64,000 bases of DNA, taken from the NCBI GenBank assembly GCA_020064725.1, contig JAGTWJ010000001.1, positions 2,666,001 to 2,730,000 on the forward strand. Reading direction: 5' to 3'. Source of the DNA: Drechslerella dactyloides (taxonomy: Eukaryota; Ascomycota; Orbiliomycetes; Orbiliales; Orbiliaceae). Every line of letters begins with the position of its first letter. Position 1 is the stretch's first letter. The position numbers and the translations under genes are program-made. The notes beneath the pieces were generated by a model that was given only the letters and a program-made list of their open reading frames with translations, made no database searches and was not told the origin of the DNA. Positions 34,917 through 45,754 of this stretch are shown piece by piece.

Positions 34917-35619
34917 TCAGACGTGCATGGGAGCCAAGCTGAGGATCTTGCTCCACTTCTTCTCTCCGAGTTCTCGTCCGACGACGCCTACGATAGATGG
35001 CAGACCGGTCAGCGTGCTCGTTCTTCGAACGTGGTAGTACAATATAATATCGCCAGGACCGCGGGGAAGGGAGGATATATGAACGGATGAAACGGATGAG
35101 GCGGGCTAACCGTTCATGCGGGAGCCAATTGGCTCGCCAGCCTTGTTTACCAGCACGCAGGCGTTATCGTCAAAGCGGACGACGCTGCCGTCCTTCCGTT
35201 GCAGCGTCTTCTTCGTCCTCACGATGACGGCGTGGCGAATGTCCCCCTTGCGCACCTTCTGGGCCTGCTGGGAGGCGCTGTGGCCGGCGTCTGCGGATCC
35301 GAGGTTACGTTGGCGCTGGACGACGACGACGATTCGGTCGCCGATGCGGCCGTGGCGTTTCTGGCCGAGGACTTTGACGCATTCGACAATCGCGGCACCC
35401 TGTGGCTGGAGTGGTTAGGCTGGTGGTGGTGGTGGTGGTGGTGGTGATGGCGGGGTGGTGGCCATAGGAGCCGTAGGAGGGGGGGGTTCAAGGCGTACCG
35501 AATTGTCGATGCAGTTCAGCATCGTCTGGAAGCGCGTTAGCCATCCTTATCCTGTCAATTTCTCCGTCCAGCGGTACGGCATCGGCCGCAATGGGCGCCC
35601 CTACCTTCAGTTGGATCAT
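34917..35619 (-). CDS. MRPL38: mitochondrial large ribosomal subunit protein uL14m
   Basis: Four exons on the minus strand: 35619-35605, 35525-35499, 35399-35111, 34987-34917; 134 codons (133 aa). uL14m sits at the subunit interface of the mitoribosome. The spliced start reads MIQLK-TMLNCIDNS-GAAIVECVKVL, the near-invariant uL14 N-terminus, and the last exon gives KKWSKILSLAPMHV, typical of fungal uL14m. The length matches yeast Mrpl38 (about 138 aa). Exon 1 is 15 nt and exon 2 is 27 nt, so ORF-based calling would lose the N-terminus. Intron 2 contains a long (CCA)n tract on the coding strand. It is divergent from ECM14. Confidence 0.93.
35421..35446. repeat. (TGG)n trinucleotide tract in uL14m intron 2
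   Basis: About eight TGG units on the plus strand (CCA on the coding strand), lying just before the polypyrimidine/acceptor region of intron 2. The plus-strand reading frames through it are artefacts. Confidence 0.85.
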
Positions 35620-36258
35620 GGTGGGCGGCGAGGGTGGTCCGAATGTCACCGCGAGAGCATTGGACGAGGTTGATAAAGAAGCGTTCGGCGGAGGACAAAA
35701 CTCTGCCCGTTGCGGGCGACCACTCGCATCGCCTGCAGCATCGTCACTCTCAAAACAGCCTCCGATTAATGGCCCAGCATCGCTCCGCCTTTCGCCTACG
35801 GGTTCCTGACCAGTCGTCCGTCACGGCGTCCGTTCGAGCTTAGCGCCCAAAGTGCACCTTCTGGCAGCGGGAGACTGCGCCGGAAAGGGGGACCAGGCGG
35901 GCTATTTTCGCCCTCCATCACCTCCTGCAGGCCAACTGACGTGCGGATTCATCGATCTCACCACCTCCAACCGGAGTCAAACCAACCTCCCGTCGACCGT
36001 TATTAGCAGCACACGACACTCTTAGTCCCGCTGGTTCCATCCGCCCTCTCGAAGGGAGTCCACTCAATCTTACTCTTCTTCATCATCATCACCACCGTCA
36101 CCACCGTCACCGTCACCGTCATCATCGACTGCTCCGACGCTCCTGGGGACCGCGACCCTAGTGCTCTTAACGGGACCGGAGGACAAGCGACCCACTCCCC
36201 ATCGCCTCCAATCGCTCTGTGACACCGACGACGGATAGCAGAATCCACTGCCCCCACG
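35620..36258. promoter_or_regulatory. divergent promoter region, uL14m / ECM14
   Basis: 639 bp between two divergent start codons. The ECM14-proximal part (36081-36130) is a CAT/CAC/GTC trinucleotide-like repeat, probably within the ECM14 leader. No coding exon is seen. Confidence 0.5.
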
Positions 36259-38194
36259 ATGCGGTCCATCATCGTCTACTGTGCCGTCGCAGCACAAATC
36301 TGCTCCACCGCCGTCTCGTCGGCGGTCCCGCCAAACTCCGAGGCCGGCGTCCGTCTGCCGCTCAACAATGACGAGAATACCTCGGATGTCGGTGCGGACA
36401 TTGCCGACATCTTCGCCTCGCCGCCCACAGACTCCCGGAACGCCTGGTCGAAGCTCCGGAACAAGGTCATCGTGAAGATATTCGGGAGCAAGGAGCGGCA
36501 CCATGGCTCGCTGAACCACCAGCACCTCTCGTCGTCCGGACAGAAGGCGCTGGGTGACGTCGGCGCGAAGAGGGCCGCGCTTTACACGAAATACCAGAAT
36601 GACGTCGTGCTGCGGTTCAACATCTCGTCGGCGGAAGAGGCGAGGGCATTGGCTGAGGCCACCGAGGTCCTGTACTTGGACGTGTGGAGTGTCACCAAGG
36701 ACCACGCGGACATCAGAGTTGACAAGGATGTGGTACATAATGCTCCTTATACGGCCCTCTCTCCCGCCGCTTAACGCTGACAACGACGATGTGCAGGTTC
36801 AATCTCTTCTCGGTCTCTTGCCCGAGTCTCTGCACACGGCCCACTCACGGCTGATGCACGATTTGGCTGCCACAGTCCGAGATTCGTTCCCGGAGGCGTA
36901 CCTCAACCCGGGAAGCGCGAAGGGCTGGCAGTCGGTCACATCGTCGGATAAGTACCGATCCGATGGAGGAAAGATCAAGCACTTTTTCTCGGACTACCAG
37001 CCCATCGAAGTCCTCAACCCATGGATGAAGCTCGTCAAAAGCCTCTTCTCCGACCATGTTGCCACCTTCACCATCGGCAAGTCCTATGAAGGCCGCCCCA
37101 TCAATGGCCTGAAAGTTTCGAGCGGAGCCCCGCTTGCCCCGGGTACGAGACGCAAGGCCGTTATCATTGCCGGTGCCTCTCATGCCAGAGAATGGATTTC
37201 CGTATCCACAATCTGCTGGCTCGCCCATAAATTCATCGTCGGCTACCACCCCGGCGGCGGTTCTAGCACCGACGGTGGCTTCCCCAAAGACAACGAGCTC
37301 ACGAGACTTGTCCAGGCATTTGACTGGTACTTCATCCCAACGCTGAACGTTGACGGATACGCCTACTCCTGGTCCCAGGAAAGACTGTGGCGGAAGAATC
37401 GCCAGCCGACAAGGGTCAACTTCTGCAACGGCATTGAGCTCGACAGGACCTATTCCTACAAGTGGGACGTCCACACCCACCACAACCCTTGCAGCGAGAG
37501 TATGAACCCTATATATCACCTTGAACCGTAGAGAATGCAGAATACTAACCTGCCCCTTTTTCTTCTTACCAGACTACCCTGGAGAGGGTCCCTTCAATGC
37601 CACTGAAACCAAGCTTTTCGCCGACTGGGCCAATAATCTGACCAAAGATAACACCACCCGCATTGTCGGCTTCCTGGACATGCACTCCTATTCCCAGCAG
37701 AGTATGTCGCACCGCCCACCCGCTCAATACCCCCAATGTACGCGCATAATTAACAAGGCTTCCTCGTAGTTCTCTACCCGTATGCGTATACTTGCAACGA
37801 ACGCCCACCAGATATGGAGAACTTGCTAGAAATGGCTCTGGGTCTCTCAAAGGCTATCCGCATGCACAACCAAGAGCATTACCAGGTCGCATCTGCCTGC
37901 GGCACCCACTTCGGCTATCCCAGGCCGCCTAACCACCCGCCGCACCCGAAGTCAAAGGAGTCGATCGATATCGAGGGCGACAAACTTCATCTGACTGAAA
38001 CCGGCGGTGGTGGTTCGGCGTTGGACTACTTCTACAAGCAGCTTCAGGTGCCTTTCGCATACCAGATCAAGCTGCGTGACCAGGGCAGCTACGGGTTCTT
38101 GCTACCGAAGGAGTACATCAGGCCCACCGGTGACGAGATGACAAACATGGTCAAGCACTTTGGCAAGTTCTTGATCGGTGATGACCTAGAGTAG
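36259..38194 (+). CDS. ECM14: inactive metallocarboxypeptidase Ecm14 (M14A)
   Basis: Four exons: 36259-36732, 36797-37499, 37573-37701, 37770-38194; 577 codons (576 aa). Ecm14 is a secreted or vacuolar M14 carboxypeptidase relative linked to cell wall biogenesis. A signal peptide is visible at residues 1-22 and a propeptide region at about 60-190. The zinc ligands are kept: HAREW (H287, E290) and LDMHSYSQ (H430). The general base Glu of the family (ELRD in active enzymes) is Lys536 here (YQIKLRD), which marks the Ecm14 pseudoenzyme clade. The catalytic NR pair is DR (ELDRTYSY). The Cys pair CNG...NPC matches the family's conserved disulfide. Each intron restores the frame; the exon 2/3 junction gives CSENYPGEGPF. 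Confidence 0.92.
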
Positions 38195-39493
38195 ACGAAG
38201 AAGAACACAAAGGGGAAGAATGAGAGAGTAGAGTACAGAAAGGGGGGGTGATGTGAAGCAAGATTGTTACCACGAGAGCTGTACAGCAGGGGGTCGGGAA
38301 AGAATGGTGAGTGGGGGTAGCACACCCGAGCTCGCTGGTCTCCACCGCCTCCGCTGTCGGCTCCTCGTCGCTGAGTTGATCTGTTGTGCGCGTCTTTTGG
38401 TAAGGGAAACAATAGCGTCAAATGTTATCTATTAGTCAGGTGGGTGGTGATGATGATCTTGTATACCTAGCATTCGTTCAGTGTGCTGCATTGGCGTTGC
38501 TTTTTTATATTTACCACAACGATATGTCTATCTAGCGGTCATTGCCGTCCAATATGAGCGGTTGTTGGACAACTTTGTTAGCTAGTTGAAAATGAAAGAC
38601 GCTTCTAATTGATGTTGTCTTGATATTGAACCCGTGATTTTGGTAATTAAGAATCCAAGCCATCACGATGTCACTGACAGGTCTCGAGGCCAGAACGCCA
38701 GGCCAGGGACGTTGCACATAACGCGCAAACAGTCAATCGTTTGGTACGTGTAGCTCAGGGCACTACTGAGTTACCGTATGTGGTAATTCCAAGCAATACT
38801 CGCCTTGTCGAAGCGGTTTCCATTTAACGTACACATTCCGTCATAAGTAAGCAGTATTTCGAATACATCTTAACATGATGATATAAGATGTTGCTCAATA
38901 TTGCAATATTGTAACAAGACGTGATTGATCATCAAAATATATTTAGATTCAAAAGCCTTTTTCAGTGGATCCCAAAGCATCCAGCACCCGAACTATCCCA
39001 TTCATGCATTCTCAATGTTGAACCGTATTCGGCCACGACAATACAGCATTGATACCCTTCGGTCGATGATACCATACTATAGTAGTGTTAATGCACATCC
39101 TTGTTCAGGCATAGATGACACTATAGCGTCTGCATGGATGCTAGTCTCACGCCAGGATAAAGCCAAGCTCGTTGATAAGAGCCGAGATACAATGGCTGCA
39201 ACGCAGAACCTTGTTGCATTTATTTGGGAACATTGAGGACGCACAATAATGTTTTCTAAGATGAGACAGCGGATGTTGATACAATACCGCTAGAACCACC
39301 GGTAGTATATGCCCAAAGAAACCCGATAAAGTATACACTGACAAGCAGCGTATCTAGTAAATGATATATGCGTTATATACCCCGATAGCAAATGTTTAAA
39401 AGTCGAAGGCTAGAGCTAAGCAATCAAACGACCGCAGCACATGAGGCCCGCGAGACAATAGCCTACTGCATAACCAGAAGGCGGAGAATACGC
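38195..39493. other. convergent intergenic region, no gene seen
   Basis: 1.3 kb between the 3' ends of ECM14 and the NLR gene. It turns markedly AT-rich after about 38450. No partner ORF of the kind that sometimes sits beside NLR genes (lipase-like or HET-S-like) is found. Confidence 0.55.
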
Positions 39494-42400
39494 TCAGGGC
39501 GATTCTACATATTCGGAGTCAGATCCAAACTCTGAAATCTGGGAGGAAGAGGACTGATCTTCATCACATTCCTCGGAGGTCAGCTTTGACATATCTAGGA
39601 TAAGACAGCAGCTAGTTGTGCTCATGCTCAGAACGGCAACAATATTGTTGCGCATAGCAAATGCCCGCGGTTCATACTTGCGTGGGAAGGCAAGTATGTC
39701 ACACCCTTGATATTTGAACCATGAGCCAACTGTTGTAGAGAGCTGTGAGGTGGCAATATCGATGACTCCTCTATCTATCAGCAGAAATTTGGAGTCTTCT
39801 GAAAAGCAAAGACTCTCTGTGAGAGTATTGAGATGCCTTAGTTCTCTCCCCGTCTGTGGGTGGAATACCTTGATTCCCGTCGTGAACGCTGCCGCCAGCT
39901 GTTTTCCATCCGGTGAGAAAGCCAGTGCCCGTGCCCCAGGTGGGTTGGAATCATCTTTTGAACGGGTTCCCTCCATAGGGAACACATGTTCAATTTTCTT
40001 ACCGGACTTCACATCCCACAGATAGATGGACCCCAGGTTTGTCCCTGATGCCAAGACTGTGCCGTCTGGTGAGAATGCAATCGATAGCACAGAATACTCC
40101 CATGGAGGGTGTCTGCAGAATTCATGACAGACGACTTGGGATTGTGGCGTTCGATCAGGTGAGATGGTATGCCCTCTGGCTGTATCCGTAGTCTCAGATT
40201 TGAGTGCGGGTATGTCACAGAAGACTACATCGCTTCCCCGAACGCCTGCCAGTCTACCACTAATGGAGATAGCTGGATGCGACAAGTCGAAGGAGGTTTT
40301 TACGGAGGCCACTAGTGATCCAGAGACTGTATCCCAGACATCGAGATAGCCGCTCCATTTCCCTCCTATCAAAAACCTGCTATCCGCCGAAAACATGACG
40401 TAACTCGTAGAGCCAGTGGGTCGATCGCCCGTTTGAAGCATCATCGCAGGCGGTACTAGTTTGCGGTCTTCGACTTCTGGAATGTCCCATAAAATAGGGT
40501 CGATAGCGCACCAATTTAGCGTCCACGCAACCTTTCTCCCGCTTGGCGATAGCATGAAAAGCCCTTTATTTTCAAGTTCATCAGGCCTGGGATCGGTGGA
40601 AGGTAAGCTCGAGGCCGACGATAGGTCAAATATCCTGATAAAACTCCCAATGTTACTCATCGATGCCCCTAGCTTCAAATCGGCCGACAACAGGCAGCTT
40701 CCCCCAGAGCCAACATAGGTTGACTGCACCATTGAGCCGGAAGACATGTCCCAGAGTTGGATATCGCCCGAGTTTGTCCCCGACGCCAGTGTTTTCCCAT
40801 CTTTCGAAAATCGCAGGGACCGAGCCGTAGAGGCTGTTCCGATGGCCTCCATTCTGATCTTCTTTCCTGAAATTAGATCGCAGACAAAGACAATTGAGGA
40901 CAAGTTTAAGCCACCAACCGCGACTGCGACTTGCCTGCTGTCTGGCGAGAAACCAATCGATTGAACCTTAGGAAACCATGCCGTGCGCATATACACAATG
41001 CCAAAACTCTTTCGCTTGATCTTTGAAGACAATTCCCAAACTTCAAGATCTATGAACCGCTCATCTCCAACCTCATTCCTACCCTCGTATCGGTTAATTG
41101 CGAATGACAGCATTTTCCCATCGGGCGAGACTGCTAAGACGGTTATGTCCCTTTGTCGAGTGTACGACGCAAAATCCGATAACCATTCATCAGATATTCC
41201 CTTCCAGAACCGCATCGCATCTTCTGCTGCTTTGAATGCAAGTTGTTTGCTATTTGGAAAGAAGCAAAGAGCAGTTATAGGACCCTTCTCTTGCTTGAGA
41301 ATTTGTATCAACTCTCCAGAGGGCAGACTCCATATTCGAACCGTCTGATCCGCCGATCCGGACGCAAGCCGGCGGCCATCTGGAGAATATTCCAGTGACG
41401 TCACCCTGGAGGTGTGTCCTTCGAGGACTTTTTGCAGTTTTCCGGTTGTAACGTCCCAAAGAGTGATTGATCCGTTGGATGCTCCCGATGCCAGCTGCTT
41501 ATCGTCCGGGGATAGAGCCATGGTATGCATTGTCGCACCACGGCTTTCGAGAATTTGTATAGTTGCATCCCAATCCGAAGAAACCCCACATATTTGTCGA
41601 ACCCAACTGGGCAAGAGGTGGTAAAACGTGCGTTTGACAATACTATTCTGGGGAGCGAAGAGGAGTGCAGAGGAGTAGAGTTGCAAAGGAGTTTCACTGA
41701 TTTCGTTCTGGTGAAAGAGGATAAATCTCCGAGCATCGTATAAGAAATCCGATAGGTCTTTGTGGTTCTAAAGTTATTTGCCAATGCGTATGCACCCATC
41801 ATATTAGCCATCGTCACTTCTATGTAAGAAATCGACATAATGAAGTGACTGGTGCTGGCGACTTGATATGCATAGGGACATATCACAAACCTTAACTGCC
41901 GCTTCTAAATCGCGGATTAAAGGAACAACCTGAGGAAAAACACCCATAATGATCAAAGCCTCGACCCAGAACAAGAAATACCCCTTGAGAAATTCCAGTG
42001 CTTGATCCTCATCACATCTTTCGTGCCTTTCTTCACCGGATTCAGGCTCGTCACGAAGTGTCATCGCGAATACCGAATGATGAACCCAGTAGAAGCAAGC
42101 GTACTCGGGGAGATGTCTCTGAGCATCCGGTTCCAGAGCTGCAGCCGGGAGCCCTGGCGATCCTAAACCGCATACATCCATCTTCAGAACTGCCGATAAT
42201 AGTTCAAAACAGCTGCTAGTGATATTGCGGTGTTCGATAGCCTTTCCTCTCGGCATGAACTCTGGGCGTCCCACCTGCTTGTCCAAGAAATCTTTGGCAG
42301 ACTGGTGGACGAATGTTACTGTCCCGTTTTGAACAAGCAGAAACGATTCGCACCGTTCTATTATGATATCTTCCAGCTCACCCCGATTCATTTCGTCGGG

Positions 42401-44492
42401 GATTTCGGTAAAGAGGATGAGTTCGTATAGACGGAGCGGTCGAATTGCAACAACGGCAGCAGCTAGCACCCGAGAGCAGAGAACTGCATCTTCGTCATCG
42501 TTGCTGTGCTTCAGGAGCCGTGCTAGCGTTTGGTTGTATAATGCGTCCAATCCAGCGGGTAATTTTGCCAGTACTTTGAGGGCATGACTTGCTCTCGCTT
42601 TCGATAATTCTTTACAGGCCAGATGGACCCATAAAAACGTATTTTGAGCGCCCTCATTGAGGATCAGAGTTATCTTGGCTTCGACTTCGGGATTGTAATG
42701 CTTCTTTCTGCTTAGATCATCGACTTTGTACTCGATGTAGGTCTTGATCGCATCGATAGTATGCTCGGAGTTGTCCTCAAGGCAAATTCGACGCTGGAAT
42801 CCCTGACCACTAAGCTCTCCTCTAACTTGAATGTTTGGACGACTTGTGACCAACCACCGAATCTTATTGGGTTTCGAAACGGTGAGGCTGAGGATTTGCA
42901 GAAGGTCTTCGAGGTCTCTCACGCACTCGTCTAGCGCATCTACCAAAAGATAAAACCTGCCGATGTTGTCGTCGTCGATGATGTCTAGTAGAACTCGCTG
43001 GAGGGCGTAAGGAGCGTTGAGGCCAGTAAAACAGTTGGGGCCACCAGTGTCGAATTCTCTCTCCAGGTGTCTGACGAGCCCTCTATGTCCACTGTGTACA
43101 AGCAATTGATATATGAGGCCTTTGACGACGGCTGTCGCATTGTCCAGTCGACTGTCCGTTGCTTGACAGAAGAAATACGATATCGCGGTGGCATTTGAGT
43201 CTCGGAAAGTTTCCTCTAAGTGATTTATGATACTCATCATAATCATGGTTTTACCTTTCCCAGGCCCTCCTTCTATCCAGAGTATTGGCTTTTCCGTCCC
43301 GTCTTGCTCCACTGAAAGCCACTCTTGGAAACTGCTATCTGATAGTATCCAAGAACAGGATTCCTGGATCAATGTGTCTTTAGATTTCTCGATCCTGGTC
43401 TTGTCATCTTGAGGGTTTGTTCCCCCCAGATCTCGGATGCATCGGTATTCATCATCTAAGATTCACCAAGCATTAGTCAAAACCCAGTAGAATAAACACT
43501 AGACTATAGTCAATATCGGCAAGGATGATGATACCTTTCAGACTCTTCTTCGGCTCTATTCTAGGCGTCTCTAGCAAAAGCTCTTTCGCATAGCTAGCGG
43601 CTGTTAACGCAGCATATAGTTGCCAGATCTTATTCTTGTGGCTATCACAATAATCGCAGATGCCTCGAACAACTAAGGATGGAAGCTCATCCACAACCCC
43701 GGCAGCCTCCATCTCAAAGCAGAGAACATCTCTGCTCCCACTGATCTGGTCTCTTACAGTGCCGGACTTGATAACGCTGTTACCGGACGCAATCAGACCA
43801 TAGTGGATACACGGGTGCTGCCATTTGCGAGCGGGTCGTTCAACCACACGACTAGGGTCGCATCCGTCGCAAGATGGGGAACGATCATCATGCTTGTAGT
43901 CTGCCACAAAGAGCCTGTCGAAGCCGGCGCCAGGACTGGCGAACCCCCCGGACAGATGTCCATTTCCAAGAGTTTCGTTGATACTGCCTTGGATTGTGGT
44001 ATTCCCAATAGGCACAAGTTTGGACCTCAACCTAGCTATCGCCTTGAGGAAGATATCAGGTGGCTTGTTCAGCACTCCCGTGTCGGAAAATTCGCCGTCC
44101 TCAAGCTTCTTCCCAAAGTCGTACTGCCAAACACCCGGGAAGCGCGGCGTGGGATGGCCGACGACAACGTCGCCTAATCTGATATCGTGTGTCGTTGGCA
44201 CGCCGCCGCCAACACCGACCATCAATCCATACTCGATAGATGGGAAGCACCGTCGCAGTTTGGTTACCACTCTCGCCGCAGAGGTGGTGCCGTATACGCC
44301 GGACGGAAGTTGCACGACAACAACCTTGTTCGCCCCGATGGCGCCGTATTCGTATCCGTCAGTTAGCTCTTGATCGTTCGTTTCGGGTGGCTTGTAGTGT
44401 CGCTGAAGGACGGCTCTCGCAGCCGCTAGCTCGCAAGGCAAAGCGCATATCCAACCGATGGTGTATTCGTCGCTATCTGGTCGGTCAGCCAT
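39494..44492 (-). CDS. NOD-like receptor: PNP_UDP nucleosidase - NACHT - WD40 repeats
   Basis: Three exons on the minus strand: 44492-43535, 43455-41891, 41767-39494; 1599 codons (1598 aa). Fungal NLRs of this architecture are STAND receptors involved in or proposed for non-self recognition. Residues 1-315 form a nucleoside phosphorylase-like domain (IGWICALPCELAAA, MVGVGGGVP, LCFEMEAAGV, VRGICDYCDSHKN), with the purine-binding Glu and the Asp both present. The NACHT domain has Walker A GGPGKGKT (382-389) and Walker B YLLVDALDE (about 488-496). A helical linker leads to DARRFILFHQNEISETPLQ, then roughly 10-12 divergent WD40 repeats (910-1560) with SPDGK/LASG/LWD signatures. The C-terminus is acidic and Ser-rich. 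The repeats differ strongly from each other, unlike the near-identical repeats of HET-D/E. The gene looks intact and is richer in A+T than its neighbours. Confidence 0.92.
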
Positions 44493-45754
44493 CCTCTCAT
44501 ATTCTTTTTGAATCGCCGGTCTCGCAAGCGAGACCTACACGACTCATGGCGACATTACATGAGCGTTACACCGAACCGTATATCTGTAAGTGAAAGATTT
44601 CGATTTAATGAGAGACCAGAGGTGAAATAATAAGAAAGTGTTTGGTATACAAGACCAAGGTGAATGGTCTGTGGAGGTAATTGATTCGGCGCAATGGTGC
44701 AAAGGTCACGACAATATGGCAGACTGGGTTACGAGACAAACGACAATATTGGAGCGGGGTCGCAAGGCTGAGAACTGAGGGAAAGGCGCTGGTTACCTTT
44801 CGATGTATCAAGGATTTGTGGGGTCTTTCAAGTTGGCCATGCATACCTATAAAGTTGGTGAAGGATTTCCTCTCTTCAGATCTTGGATCCTCAATCTTTC
44901 CGGCATTCCCCGTCGTCTTTATACTCTGTTTCCTATATAAGAATTTCTATGTTGTCTCGCAAGCCAGACGCCTTCCTTTGGCTGCAAAGATTCTATGTAA
45001 AACTGCCTGCATGAAGACCTGAAATTTCGAAAGACTCTCGATCGATTCTTTTGGAAAGTTATCGATATCCCGTATATTACAACGACAGCCTATCTACCAG
45101 CACGCAAGCTTGCATGTGAGTTTTAAACAGCTCCTGCGAGAACTTCAAGGTATCAATTCGACCGCATGAAAAATACAATATGAATTCTATATAGTAACAA
45201 CGAAGCCACAAAGTAAATTCATCGCTCATCAAGCCCACCAAAAGATCGATCGATAGAAAGATGAAAAGCAACCAGTCAAACCCGTGCCCCGAAAGGAAAA
45301 CCATATCCGTAATATAGATTCCACAACGTGCGCATGCATGCTTTCCTAACTTTTCCCAAACCCAACAACTGTAAAACCAGAACCAGAAACAGAAAACTAG
45401 AAGAAGAGGAGGGATATTTACTGCGACGGCGGTAGTAGTAGTGAATACTAAAACGGAATATTAAGGAAAGAGTATAGAATAAAGTAGTAAAAGTAAAAAG
45501 AGCGCTGCAAAAGGGTACCCTGCAAGTTTAATACAACAATACTTACTTACCCACTGCCGTACGCATGCCAGACAGCCCGTACCGTAACACAAGGAAACGG
45601 AATATATAAAAAAGCAAAACAACGAGCCAAACCCGCTCGCTTCAAGTCAATTCTTTTATCTCAAGAAGCGAAAGAATCGCCGCGCCAAACAAGCAGCCCA
45701 AATATACCAATAGTGGAAAAAAAACCAAACCCTCGCCCCCACTAGATCAATCCA
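44493..45754. other. intergenic region between NLR and Sec7 gene
   Basis: About 1.26 kb that must hold the NLR promoter and the 3' UTR of the Sec7 gene. It is AT-rich with A-rich tracts at 45390-45740. No coding exon is recognised. Confidence 0.5.

Noticed and set aside
35199..35491. Plus- and minus-strand frames with His or Trp runs
   Set aside because: These are translations through the (TGG)n intron tract of uL14m and through its exon 3 in wrong frames.
38195..39493. Possible NLR partner gene or transposon beside the NLR
   Set aside because: No lipase, HET-S-like or transposase motif and no terminal repeats were found in this AT-rich interval.
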